Below are positions 34,900 to 42,858 of a stretch of DNA of 64,000 nt, one piece after another; the stretch's first letter is position 1, and each line of letters starts with the position of its first letter. The notes beneath the pieces were generated by a model, which worked only from the letters and a program-made list of their open reading frames with translations, was not told where the DNA came from and made no database searches. The stretch is from DATAAM01 sp036260075 (GTDB lineage Bacteria; Actinomycetota; Acidimicrobiia; Acidimicrobiales; JAHWLA01). The translations under genes and the position numbers were made by a program. The stretch is taken from positions 7,921 through 71,920 of the forward strand of contig DATAAM010000066.1 of NCBI GenBank assembly GCA_036260075.1. The letters run 5' to 3'.

Positions 34900-34920
34900 A
34901 GTATAGCGAACGTGTGTTCG
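34900..34920 (-). promoter_or_regulatory. SOS (LexA) box and -10 of radical SAM gene
   Basis: CGAACGTGTGTTCG (34907-34920) is a perfect palindrome matching the actinobacterial LexA core GAAC-N4-GTTC. The minus-strand -10 TATACT (34900-34905) is directly next to it and 10 bases before the ATG, so LexA would block polymerase. Confidence 0.78.
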
Positions 34921-34921
34921 T

Positions 34922-35455
34922 CTAGCGGTGGGCCCAGAGGTCCCGCAGCAGCGCGACCTCGGCGCCGTGGTGGCTGAGCTCGTCCTGGCAGTGCAGGAGC
35001 ATCGCCGCGTACGTGCTGTCGGCGAAGGGGCCGAAGGCGGGACCGAGGCTGCGCCACAGCCCCTCGTCGCCGAGGGAGGCGCAGCCGTCGCGGAAGGACG
35101 ACCACGCCCGGTCGAGCGCCTCGCGGGCCTCGCCCGCGGTCAGGTACCACTCGCCGTCGCCGAGGTCGAGGCCCTTCGTGTCGAAGGCCCGGTGCGCGTA
35201 GTCGTCGAGGCACTCGACGGCGATGTGCCACGTGCGCCAGGCGATGGTCGTGACCGGCGCGGGCGTGGGGTCGGGCACCACTCGGTCGACCGTCGGCGGC
35301 GTGCCCGGCCGCACCGACCAGCACCCGGCGACGGGCTCCCAGAGGTACTCGTCGTCGCCCAGGTCGTCGAGCCTGCTTCGCACGCGGTCCCACACGAACT
35401 CGAGGCTCTCGGTGAAGTCGGCGAGGGCTCGGCCGGCCGGCACGTCGATCAGCAT
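34922..35455 (-). CDS. DinB-family four-helix protein
   Basis: 177 residues. Metal-binding-type histidines occur in AWRTWHIAVECLDDYAHRAF and in ELSHHGAEVALLRDLW near the C-terminus, the spacing seen in DinB/YfiT-like proteins that act as thiol-dependent S-transferases. Thiol partner unknown. ATG 35455 overlaps the tetR stop by 7 nt, so it forms an operon with the regulator and ends just before the radical SAM promoter. Confidence 0.75.
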   Translation of the reverse strand: MLIDVPAGRALADFTESLEFVWDRVRSRLDDLGDDEYLWEPVAGCWSVRPGTPPTVDRVVPDPTPAPVTTIAWRTWHIAVECLDDYAHRAFDTKGLDLGDGEWYLTAGEAREALDRAWSSFRDGCASLGDEGLWRSLGPAFGPFADSTYAAMLLHCQDELSHHGAEVALLRDLWAHR

Positions 35456-36060
35456 GCCGGCACGTTCGCCCACGCCCGCACCATCGGCGGGATCGAGCGC
35501 GCCACCAGCTCGACCAGCTCGTCGTCGCGGTCGGCGGTGCCTTCCTCCAGCCAGTGCAGGACGGCGTCGACCAGCCAGGACACGAGCAGGGAGGCGGCCC
35601 ACCGCCGTCGGGCCGGGTCCGCCATCCCCGCGATCGCGGGCATCGCCTCCGCCACCTGGACCGCTTGGCGCCGGATGCGCAGCGCGTGCTCCGCGAATGT
35701 GGGCTCACGTTCGGCATGGCGCCACAGCAGGACGAAGCCGTCGGGCTCCTCCCGGGCCACGGTGAGCATGGCCTTGATGCCGAGCCGGGGCGGCGGCTCC
35801 CGTTCGAGCAGGGACACGAACGCCTCGGCCAAGCGGGTGGACACCTGTTCGAGGACGCCGTCGTAGAGCGCCTCCTTGGAGGCGAAGTGGCGGTAGACGA
35901 TGAGCTTGGTGATGCCCGCGGCGGCGGCCACCTCTTCCATCGACGTCCCCGCGAAGCCCCGCTGGGCGAAAGCCCGGGCGGCGGCCCGCAGGATGGCAGC
36001 CCGTCGCTCGGCCCGGCCGAGGAGGCGGCGGCCGGAGGGGTTGGCCGTGGCGGAGGTCAC
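35449..36060 (-). CDS. TetR-family transcriptional regulator
   Basis: 203 residues: N-terminal HTH (AERRAAILRAAARAFAQRGFAGTSMEEVAAAAGITKLIVYRHFASKEALYDGVLEQ) and a ligand-binding helical domain. GTG start at 36060 with AGGTG upstream. A 20-bp inverted repeat (36070-36089) lies in the 37-bp divergent gap and overlaps the -10 of the gene at 36098, so it probably represses that gene and itself. Ligand unknown. Confidence 0.9.
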   Translation of the reverse strand: MTSATANPSGRRLLGRAERRAAILRAAARAFAQRGFAGTSMEEVAAAAGITKLIVYRHFASKEALYDGVLEQVSTRLAEAFVSLLEREPPPRLGIKAMLTVAREEPDGFVLLWRHAEREPTFAEHALRIRRQAVQVAEAMPAIAGMADPARRRWAASLLVSWLVDAVLHWLEEGTADRDDELVELVARSIPPMVRAWANVPAC

Positions 36061-36061
36061 G

Positions 36062-36091
36062 TTGTCACCTGTATACGCATGAGTTTACACT
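36062..36091 (+). promoter_or_regulatory. Promoter with TetR-type operator
   Basis: -35 TTGTCA (36062-36067), 18-bp spacer, -10 TACACT (36086-36091), six bases before ATG 36098. Inverted repeat TGTATAC-N6-GTTTACA (36070-36089; 6 of 7 positions pair) covers the spacer and part of the -10. Confidence 0.65.
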
Positions 36092-36097
36092 TTCCCC

Positions 36098-37183
36098 ATG
36101 ACGACCCTTCGGACCGAATGGACGCGCGAGGAGCTCCTCGAGAGCCGCCCCGTGGCCGAGCCGCTCATCGCCGGAGGCGTGCGCTGCCACGGCGGGTTCG
36201 ACGACGACGGGTCCTACGTGTCGCCGCGCACGGCCAACCGATGGGACGCCATCCGCAGCTGGCAGGCGCAGCACACAGCCCAGTTCGGCACCGAGCTGCT
36301 CGACATCCCGCTCGACAGCTGGCCCGAGGCCTATCCCAACGTGGCGCAGGCCCGGTTCCTCCTCGAACACGGCGTGCGCGAGCCCATCGTGGCCTCCCTC
36401 ACCCGCATCGGTACGGTCGAGGGGTTCGGCTCGATGATCCGCTACTCGCTCATCCCCGACTTCCAGGCCTGCTTCGACGAGGAGGTGCGGGGGACCGCCG
36501 TCGCCCACCTCGACGGCGGGCTGTTCGAGGCGCACGCCCGCGACGAGGCGGGCTACGGCGACGAGGGCGGGCACAAGCAGATGTGGTTCGCGGCGCGCGA
36601 CGTGGCCTTCGAGCACCCGGTGACGGAGGACCAGACGCAGGTGATGCTCCAGCGCATGGGCATCACCGACTCGAGCGGTGCCCGCGGGTCGATGATCCCC
36701 GACCCGATCTTCCCCGACATCGACACGAACCTGGAGATCCTCATCGCCCGCATGGCGAGCCTCTTGCTGATCGAGATCAGCGCCCACCACGTGTTCGCGT
36801 GGGCCGAGGAGGTGCTGGCCGACACCGAGCTGGTGGCAGGCGACGGGGAGGCGGCCCGGCTCGTGTCGTTCATCCGGGCCGACGAGGCGCCGCACGTTGC
36901 CTACCTCGCCACCGTGCTGTCGGAGATGCGCGACCGCACCTTCGTCACGGCATCGGGACGCACGGTGCCGGGCACCGAGATCGTGGGCACGCTCTGGGAC
37001 CGGGCCGTGGCCGAGTCGCTGGGCGTGCGGCGCGAACAGAACCTGCGGCTCACGCTTCGCGAGGTCGAACACGCGCTGGCCGCTCGGCGCGACGGCGCCG
37101 ACCTGCTCGAGGAGTTCCACGGGCGGGGGTCGATCCGGCCGAGCGCCGAGGGGGCGTGGGAGCCGGTCGGGGCGGGCTACTGA
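36098..37183 (+). CDS. TetR-controlled protein with ferritin-like diiron features
   Basis: 361 residues, no family recognised with certainty. Several helices carry Glu/His patterns of diiron carboxylate proteins: LFEAHARDEAGYGDEGGHKQMWFAARD, LLLIEISAHHVFAWAEEVL and FIRADEAPHVAYL (ExxH). This suggests an oxygen-activating or iron-binding enzyme (inference). No signal peptide. Leaderless start. Its promoter is overlapped by a TetR operator, so it is likely induced by a small molecule. The last 7 nt overlap the arsC-like gene. Confidence 0.5.
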   Translation: MTTLRTEWTREELLESRPVAEPLIAGGVRCHGGFDDDGSYVSPRTANRWDAIRSWQAQHTAQFGTELLDIPLDSWPEAYPNVAQARFLLEHGVREPIVASLTRIGTVEGFGSMIRYSLIPDFQACFDEEVRGTAVAHLDGGLFEAHARDEAGYGDEGGHKQMWFAARDVAFEHPVTEDQTQVMLQRMGITDSSGARGSMIPDPIFPDIDTNLEILIARMASLLLIEISAHHVFAWAEEVLADTELVAGDGEAARLVSFIRADEAPHVAYLATVLSEMRDRTFVTASGRTVPGTEIVGTLWDRAVAESLGVRREQNLRLTLREVEHALAARRDGADLLEEFHGRGSIRPSAEGAWEPVGAGY

Positions 37184-37536
37184 GCATCGACGTCGAGCAA
37201 GTCGAGGACGCGCTCGGGCGGCCGGGCGATCACGGCGCGGTCCCCTCGGATAACGATGGGGCGCTCGATCAGGATGGGATGCGCAGCCATGGCTTCGAGC
37301 AGCCGGTCGCGGTCGGCGTCGCCCAGGCCCAGCTCCTTGTAGACGGGCTCGCCGGTGCGCATCATCTGCCGCGGGTCGTCGATCCCGAGCAGCTCCATGA
37401 CCCGCTCCAGCTCTGCTCGGCTGGGGGCGCGGTCGAGGTAGCGCACGTACTCGGCCTCGACGCCCCGCTCGGCCAGGATCCCCTGGGTCGTCCTGCACTT
37501 CGAGCAGTGGGGGTTGAAATACACCGTCGTGTCCAT
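37177..37536 (-). CDS. ArsC-family arsenate reductase-like protein
   Basis: 119 residues, thioredoxin-like ArsC/Spx fold: YFNPHCSKCRTTQGIL with the catalytic first cysteine (an ordinary Cys codon), RYLDRAPSRAELERVMELLG, and ILIERPIVIRGDRAVIARPPERVL containing the conserved R-P-I-V. Such proteins reduce arsenate with glutaredoxin or act as thiol proteins. No ars regulator or efflux gene is nearby, so arsenic resistance is not shown. Confidence 0.85.
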   Translation of the reverse strand: MDTTVYFNPHCSKCRTTQGILAERGVEAEYVRYLDRAPSRAELERVMELLGIDDPRQMMRTGEPVYKELGLGDADRDRLLEAMAAHPILIERPIVIRGDRAVIARPPERVLDLLDVDAQ

Positions 37537-37548
37537 GGGTGGCGAGCG

Positions 37549-37554
37549 TAGGGT
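37549..37554 (+). promoter_or_regulatory. -10 box of MFS gene
   Basis: TAGGGT six bases before ATG 37561; leaderless. Confidence 0.5.
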
Positions 37555-37560
37555 CGGGTG

Positions 37561-38760
37561 ATGGGGAGTCGGGAGCGCGGCCAGTTCGTCCTCCTGTGCG
37601 CGGCGACGCTGTTCGAGTTCACCGCCCTGGGGATCTACTTCTCGGCGCTGCCGTTGTTCGTGACCGACGAGCTGGCGGGCTCCCGGGCCGACGTGGGCTT
37701 GGCCATGGGGGCGTTCGCCGTCACCGCCGTCCTCCTGCGGCCCTTCGTGGGGCAGGGCCTCGACCGTCGCGGCCGGCGGCCGTTCCTCGTGGCCGCCCCC
37801 GCCATCCTGCTGGTGACGTCGACCGCGTTCGCTGCCGTGGGCTCGGTGCCCGCGGTGGTGGGCCTGCGGCTCCTCCAAGGCGTGACCGGGGCGTTCTTCT
37901 ACACGGCGGCGGCGACGGTGGCCACCGACCTGGCACCGGTCGAGAAGCGGGCGGACTACCTGGCCCGCTTCAGCCTCTTCCTCTACGGCGGGTTCGCCAT
38001 CGGGCCCAGCCTGGGCGAAGCGCTGGTGCGGCATGCCTTCGACTGGGCGTGGGCAGCAGCGGGCGCCACTGCCCTCGCCTCGTTCGTGGTCACCCTGTTC
38101 GTGCAGGAGACGACGCCGACCGAGGCTCGGTCCGAGGTGGGCGCCCGTCCGCCGTTGCGGTTCCTCCACCCGGCGGCGATCTGGCCGGGGGCCGTGATCC
38201 TCACCGCCGCCACCGGCTACACCGCCATCACGGCGTTCTCCGCCCTCTACGCCCGCCGCATCGGCATGGGTTCCTCCGGGCCCCTGTACGCCACCTTCGC
38301 GCTGAGCATCCTGGTGGTGCGGCTGGTCGCCGGTCGCCTGGCCGATCGCCACGGACGCGTCACCGTGGCGCTGCCGGGCATGGCGTTGGCGGCCGCCGCC
38401 ATGGTGCTGCTGGCGGTGGAGCCGCCGCCGCCGGTCGCCTTGGTCGGCGTGGGGGCGTTCGGAGCGGGCTTCGCCTTGGTCTTCCCGGCCCTGCTGGCCC
38501 TCACCGTCGACCGAGTGCCCGACAGCGAGCGGGGCGCCGCCGTCGGCTCCTTCACCGCCTTCTTCGACATCGGGGCGTCCGGGGGCGGCTACGCCGTGGG
38601 GGCGGTGGCCGACCGAGTGGGGTTCGCGGGCGGGTTCGGCCTGCCCGGGGCGCTGTGCATGGGCGGGTTCGTGATCCTGGCCCGCCTGGGGCGTCACGTG
38701 CGCGCCGAGGCGGCGGCCGCCGCCGACGAGTCGGCGTTGCCCGAGCCCGCAGGCGCCTGA
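37561..38760 (+). CDS. MFS transporter
   Basis: 399 residues with about 12 membrane segments and the MFS motif A between helices 2 and 3 (VGQGLDRRGRRPFLV), repeated in half two (AGRLADRHGRVTVAL). Drug/proton antiporter or sugar-efflux subfamily; substrate unknown. The ATG at 37561 fits the leaderless -10; GTG 37558 is an alternative one codon upstream. Divergent from the arsC-like gene. Confidence 0.88.
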   Translation: MGSRERGQFVLLCAATLFEFTALGIYFSALPLFVTDELAGSRADVGLAMGAFAVTAVLLRPFVGQGLDRRGRRPFLVAAPAILLVTSTAFAAVGSVPAVVGLRLLQGVTGAFFYTAAATVATDLAPVEKRADYLARFSLFLYGGFAIGPSLGEALVRHAFDWAWAAAGATALASFVVTLFVQETTPTEARSEVGARPPLRFLHPAAIWPGAVILTAATGYTAITAFSALYARRIGMGSSGPLYATFALSILVVRLVAGRLADRHGRVTVALPGMALAAAAMVLLAVEPPPPVALVGVGAFGAGFALVFPALLALTVDRVPDSERGAAVGSFTAFFDIGASGGGYAVGAVADRVGFAGGFGLPGALCMGGFVILARLGRHVRAEAAAAADESALPEPAGA

Positions 38761-38877
38761 CTAGTCCGTGTCGGCGTCCCATTTGACGCGTTCGGGCTAT
38801 TCCTCCGCGGCGCGATTGGGTCGACACTGCATCCAACGGTCGCAATCGGGCAGGCCGACGCCGCAGGAGGCACGCGG

Positions 38878-39045
38878 ATGAAGACCACCACCGCAGCAGC
38901 ACGGGCCACCACCACCCCGGCGAACATGTGGGCTGTGCTCGACCGCAACGGCGGCGTCGTCGTCCTCTTCGGCGGCCAAGAGGCCGAAGCCGAGGCCCGA
39001 GACTGGCGCGGCCGCGGCTATCGCATCGCCCAGCTGACCGACTGA
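38878..39045 (+). CDS. Small 55-residue protein with strong ribosome site
   Basis: MKTTTAAARATT then NMWAVLDRNGGVVVLFGG and QEAEAEARDWRGRGYRIAQLTD. The second half looks like a compact beta-beta-alpha unit. The ATG is preceded by a perfect AGGAGG (38865-38870), seven bases away, among the best ribosome sites in the window, which supports a real gene despite the size. No family recognised. Ends in TGA 39043-39045, at the edge of a gene-poor stretch. Confidence 0.6.
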   Translation: MKTTTAAARATTTPANMWAVLDRNGGVVVLFGGQEAEAEARDWRGRGYRIAQLTD

Positions 39046-39685
39046 TTCGCGGGAGGGACATCGGCACGGCAGGACCGGGGCGCCCGCGCCCGCGGCTACA
39101 GCCCCGGCCTGCTGCTGCCGAGTTTCCGACCATGGACGTCGCCGTCTCCCTCGCACTCGCCGTGGTCGTCCTGGCCGGCTTCGGGACCGTAGGCCCCCGG
39201 CCGCGCTGAGCCCGATCCGAGGACGTTCGCCCGGCGCGTGAGCTCGGGCACCGGCACCGACCCGCGCCGGGGCGCGCCGGGACCTCGCCCGGTCGTACAG
39301 GCGGCGTGCTGTCCCCATCCACGGCGTCGTGTGCAGCACGACGCGCACGGCCCGGCCCGCGCGCACGCGCCACACACGCCGCCACGAGCCCGATCCCACG
39401 CCGCGGCCCTGGGCGGCAGGGTCGACCGCCGGCATGCGGAGGCGGCCTCGCCCGGTCCGAGGGCTCCGCATGCGGCGACGTGGGTCGGTCACGCAGGTGG
39501 CCGTCCCCGAGGACACGTCCGAGGTCGACGGCCACGATCACTGGGCGCCTCGTGCCCGGCTCGACACGTCCTCCGGCTCGCGGGCGTAGCCGTCGGACAC
39601 GTGCGCGCCGGACAGGGCGCGAGAGGCGGCACGGGTGACGGCCCCGGCCGCGAGGTGCTCACGAGGCGAACGTCGCGCACTTCCC
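39046..39685. other. Gene-poor 640-bp stretch
   Basis: No frame on either strand shows normal codon pattern. The open frames present are Arg/Pro/Ala-rich shadows. A 25-codon hydrophobic frame (39132-39209) lacks a ribosome site. No tRNA, terminator or clear repeat was seen. It may be decayed sequence or untranslated RNA. Confidence 0.5.
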
Positions 39686-40000
39686 CTAGGCCGCCGCCAG
39701 GACCTCCGGAAGCACGGCGCTGCGAAGCGCCAACCGCCACCCCTCGGCCTCCCGCCCGCGAAGGCCGTTGGCGACGATCACGCCGTCCACCAAGTCGGCC
39801 AGCACGTCGTCGACCGAGCGGCCTCGGACGCTGACCGAGATCATGAGCCCGCCCCCGCGCAGCCGCCGAACCGTCCGCCTGGCGCCGGCAAGCCGCGGCG
39901 GGCTGGAGAACGACGGGAGCACGAGGCCGTGTCGCCGGACTTCGGCGCCGAGGGACCGGGCCAGGGCGCTGAAGGCCAGGGAGCACGACAACGAGTTCAC
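39686..40000 (-). CDS. Hypothetical protein with GTCACAC-type promoter
   Basis: About 104 residues, no family recognised. Basic middle (SSPPRLAGARRTVRRLRGGG) then a plausible alpha/beta end (MISVSVRGRSVDDVLADLVDGVIVANGLRGREAEGWRLALRSAVLPEVLAAA). A GTCACAC-type promoter lies at 40008-40030 with its -10 over the ATG at 40009, so GTG at 40000, seven bases beyond the -10, is chosen as the leaderless start. If that promoter is not used, ATG 40009 gives 107 residues. Confidence 0.55.
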   Translation of the reverse strand: MNSLSCSLAFSALARSLGAEVRRHGLVLPSFSSPPRLAGARRTVRRLRGGGLMISVSVRGRSVDDVLADLVDGVIVANGLRGREAEGWRLALRSAVLPEVLAAA

Positions 40001-40007
40001 GTTGCCC

Positions 40008-40030
40008 ATTGTGACGGAGGGGTGTGACAA
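40008..40030 (-). promoter_or_regulatory. GTCACAC-type promoter (minus strand)
   Basis: Minus strand: TTGTCACAC (40030-40022), eight bases, CACAAT (40013-40008). Same spacing as at 431-453 and 40716-40738, but the -10 lacks the usual first T. Confidence 0.45.
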
Positions 40031-40060
40031 CGAGCCTCCGAGCGGCAAGGCTGGGCGACC

Positions 40061-40735
40061 ATGGACCAGACCAACGAGCAGGGGGACACGGGCGCCGAGC
40101 CCGTGGCCGAGGGTTCGAGGCCGAGAGCGAGAGGGAGCCGCCGTGCTCCCGACCCGCTGGTGGAGGGGGCGCCGGTGGCGTCCGAGGGGGCGGTCGACGA
40201 GGCAGCCGACGAGGCGGACGCCGGCATCCCCACCGGGGCCGGGACCCGGCCCTTCACCTGGGTGGGCGTGGTCACGACCGCTGCGGTCGCCCTGGTCGCC
40301 GTGCAGGTGCTCGTCTTCCTGGGGGCGATCACCCAGGGACTGTCGGTGGATCGGCTCGACGGCGACATCTTCCACAAGCTGGGCGTCGCCTTCCTCAGCA
40401 ACCTCGGGGCCGTGAACGGGCTCTCCATCGTGCTCGCCTCGCTGCTGGCCGGGCTGCCCGCCCTGCTGCGCGCCGAGGTGCCCGACATCCACGACCGGCG
40501 GCGGTCGCTGGCGTTGAGCGCCGGGAGCCTCCTGGCGCTCGCCCTCATCCTGGCCACGCCGATCGCCGTGCGGGCCCGGCTGCGAGTGCTCGACATCGGG
40601 AACCAGGAGGTCGACGCGCTCGCTCGCTGGGTGCTCGTCACCTACACGGTGTCGACGCTCGGCACGGCCGCGGTGGCGCTGGCATCGTGCCTGGGGTTCG
40701 CCCGCATCAACCGAACTGTCACACCCCCTTCCTAA
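40061..40735 (+). CDS. Four-helix membrane protein, unknown function
   Basis: 224 residues: an acidic, disordered N-terminus (about 1-60), then four hydrophobic segments (VGVVTTAAVALVAVQVLVFLG, LGAVNGLSIVLASLLAGLPALL, LALSAGSLLALALILATPIAV and WVLVTYTVSTLGTAAVALASCLGF). No known family. It lies between two GTCACAC-type promoters, and its own start has only a weak AAGG site upstream. Whether it is co-regulated with the nuclease downstream is open. Confidence 0.65.
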   Translation: MDQTNEQGDTGAEPVAEGSRPRARGSRRAPDPLVEGAPVASEGAVDEAADEADAGIPTGAGTRPFTWVGVVTTAAVALVAVQVLVFLGAITQGLSVDRLDGDIFHKLGVAFLSNLGAVNGLSIVLASLLAGLPALLRAEVPDIHDRRRSLALSAGSLLALALILATPIAVRARLRVLDIGNQEVDALARWVLVTYTVSTLGTAAVALASCLGFARINRTVTPPS

Positions 40736-40738
40736 GGT
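40716..40738 (+). promoter_or_regulatory. GTCACAC-type promoter of RecB-like nuclease
   Basis: CTGTCACAC (40716-40724), eight bases, -10 TAAGGT (40733-40738), seven bases before GTG 40746. It overlaps the end of the preceding gene. Confidence 0.6.
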
Positions 40739-40745
40739 ACGGAGG

Positions 40746-41711
40746 GTGGACGACACGCCCTCTGCCCGACCAACGGAGCTCACCCCGACCCAGCGCCGGG
40801 TGCTCGAGGAGCTGATGGCGGCCGGGCGCTCGCGCCCGTCGTTCCGCGAGTCGCTCGCCGACGACCTTCGTGGCGCGCTGGAGACGGGCCTGGCCGGCTT
40901 GGTGCCCCACCTCCCGGCGGAGGGGCTGCGCGTCCGCAAGGCCGACTTGGCCCAGGTGCACGCCTGCGAGACGCACCACTTGGCGGAGACCGGCGTGCCG
41001 TTCGACTGGCATGCCCGCAACGCCCGGGGCGTGGTGGCCCACAAGGCCATCGAGCTGTCGGTCAGCCTCGACCCGAGCCCGCCTGCCGTGGAGCTCGTCG
41101 ACCTCGCCTTGGAGCGGCTGGTGGAGGACGACTGGGAGTGGGGACCGGGGCGATGGTTGTCGGAGGCTCCGGCCGTCGAGCTGGCGGAGCTGCGGACGTT
41201 CGCCGCCGACGTCGTGCACAAGTTCCAGGACGAGTTCCCCCCGCTCAAGCGGTCGTGGCGACCCCGCCTCGAGTCTTCGCTGGCCGCCGTGCTGTGCGAC
41301 GGGCTCGTCACCTTGCGAGGCAAGGTCGACCTGGCGTTGGGGCAGGCGCAGGGCACCGAGGCACGGGTGATGATCGTCGACTTCAAGACGGGGCAGCCCG
41401 CCGCCACCCACGTGGACGACCTGCGCTACTACGCCGTGCTGGAGACGCTCCGCGTGGGCGTGCCGCCCTTCCGGGTGGCCAGCTGGTACCTCGACGCGGG
41501 CCACTGGCACCACGAAGACGTCGATGAGGACGTCCTCTTCGCGGCAGTGCGCCGCATCGTCGACGGCGTCGTGAAGCTCGTCGAGCTTCAGGTCGACCGC
41601 CGTCCTCCGCAGGTCTCGCCCGGGCCGGCCTGCGGCTATTGCGTCCTGCGGGCGGAGTGCAGCGGCGCCTTGGCTTGGTCGGAACAGCGAGCCGAGGTGG
41701 GGCTCGCCTGA
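40746..41711 (+). CDS. RecB/Cas4-like PD-(D/E)XK nuclease with Fe-S cysteines
   Basis: 321 residues. The nuclease core reads GLVTLRGKVDLALG ... VMIVDFKTGQPAATHVDDLRYYAVL: D, D-x-K and the QxxxY-like DLRYYAV motif IV. A cysteine in VHACETHHL near the N-terminus and CGYCVLRAEC near the C-terminus give the four cysteines of an AddB/Cas4-type 4Fe-4S domain. A role in DNA end processing/repair is likely. GTG start, leaderless, behind a damage-type promoter. The 268 bases after it contain no gene. Confidence 0.85.
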   Translation: MDDTPSARPTELTPTQRRVLEELMAAGRSRPSFRESLADDLRGALETGLAGLVPHLPAEGLRVRKADLAQVHACETHHLAETGVPFDWHARNARGVVAHKAIELSVSLDPSPPAVELVDLALERLVEDDWEWGPGRWLSEAPAVELAELRTFAADVVHKFQDEFPPLKRSWRPRLESSLAAVLCDGLVTLRGKVDLALGQAQGTEARVMIVDFKTGQPAATHVDDLRYYAVLETLRVGVPPFRVASWYLDAGHWHHEDVDEDVLFAAVRRIVDGVVKLVELQVDRRPPQVSPGPACGYCVLRAECSGALAWSEQRAEVGLA

Positions 41712-41964
41712 CCCACGGAAGGGAGGTGGTGCGACCCGCAGGGGCCTGAAGGGACGGGTGCGAGGAACCGCCGGCTCCGGGCGGCGGGGTCGGGGCCGCG
41801 GCATGCCAGCGGCTGTCGACGCGACTCCGGGGGCCACGCGCAGCCGCGGGTTGGCGCGCTCGAAGACGAGCACGGTCGTCGACGTTCCTCGACGCGCGAC
41901 CGGGTGCACCGACGAGGGCGACGACGGGGCGGGACCGCCGGTCCTGAACCGATGGCGGGCGCCC

Positions 41965-41970
41965 TAGGAT
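41965..41970 (+). promoter_or_regulatory. -10 box of plsC-like gene
   Basis: TAGGAT nine bases before ATG 41980. Confidence 0.4.
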
Positions 41971-41979
41971 CGACGGCCG

Positions 41980-42858
41980 ATGGAGGCGGAGCGCCAACCC
42001 CAGCTACGCGAGGTCGCGGGTGGCGGCGCGCTCGTCCACCTCCCCCGGCCCGCGCCGGCCCTCCCCGAACCCCGCCTGTCCGACGTCGACGAGTGGGGGC
42101 GGTCCGAGCGAATGCGGGCGCTGGTGCGCCGTCTCTACGACCCGATCTACCGCCGCTGGTTCCGGGTGGAGTGGGAGGGCCTGGAGAAGATCCCCCGCGA
42201 CGGCGGCGCCCTGCTCATCGCCAACCACGCCGCGGCGGTCCCCAGCGACGCCCCGGTGATCATGCACGGCATCGAGGAGGAGTTGGGGCGCCCCGTGTAC
42301 GGCCTGGCCGACCACCTCTTCAAGTCGGTGCCGGTGATCGGCACGCTGTGGGCCCGGACCGGCGGGGTGGTGGCCCATCCGGAGAACGCCTATCGCCTGC
42401 TGCGGGAGCAGCAGCAGCTGGTGCTCGTGTTCCCCGAGGGCGACAAGGGGCCGGGCAAGACATACCAGGAGCGGTATCGGCTGCGGCGGTTCGGGCGGGG
42501 CGGGTTCGTGGAGATCGCCATGCGGGCGGGCGTGCCGGTGGTGCCGATCGCTGTGGTGGGCGCCGAGGAGTCGATGCCCATCGTGTTCCGGTTCCCGACC
42601 CTCGCCCGGTGGGCGGGGCTCCCGTACGTGCCGATCACGGCCAACCAGCTCGTGTTCGGCCCGGTGCTCGGCTACCTCGCCTACTTCCCGGCCAAGTTCA
42701 AGCTGCGGGTGCTCGACCCCGTCACCTTCGACGTGCCGCCCGACCAGGAGCGCTACTCCAAGAGCCGGATCATGGACGAAGCGGAGGCGATACGCGTGCG
42801 ACTGCAGGAGACGCTCTACGAGATGCTGGCCGCCCGCAAGAGCGTGTGGTTCGGCTGA
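41980..42858 (+). CDS. PlsC-like lysophospholipid acyltransferase
   Basis: 292 residues. The catalytic histidine/aspartate box is NHAAAVPSD (H-x6-D, the actinobacterial variant of H-x4-D), with FPEGDKGPGK as motif III and PVVPIAVVGAEES as motif IV. It would acylate lysophosphatidate or a related lipid at the membrane. It overlaps the following epimerase gene by 1 nt (TGATG), a pairing also seen in mycobacteria (Rv0502/Rv0501). Confidence 0.82.
   Translation: MEAERQPQLREVAGGGALVHLPRPAPALPEPRLSDVDEWGRSERMRALVRRLYDPIYRRWFRVEWEGLEKIPRDGGALLIANHAAAVPSDAPVIMHGIEEELGRPVYGLADHLFKSVPVIGTLWARTGGVVAHPENAYRLLREQQQLVLVFPEGDKGPGKTYQERYRLRRFGRGGFVEIAMRAGVPVVPIAVVGAEESMPIVFRFPTLARWAGLPYVPITANQLVFGPVLGYLAYFPAKFKLRVLDPVTFDVPPDQERYSKSRIMDEAEAIRVRLQETLYEMLAARKSVWFG

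Noticed and set aside
37177..37536. Selenocysteine in the ArsC-like protein
   Set aside because: The active-site codon is an ordinary cysteine and the frame is uninterrupted.
39132..39209. 25-codon hydrophobic frame (MDVAVSLALAVVVLAGF...)
   Set aside because: No ribosome site or -10 box at the right distance, in a region with no coding pattern; kept only as a remark.
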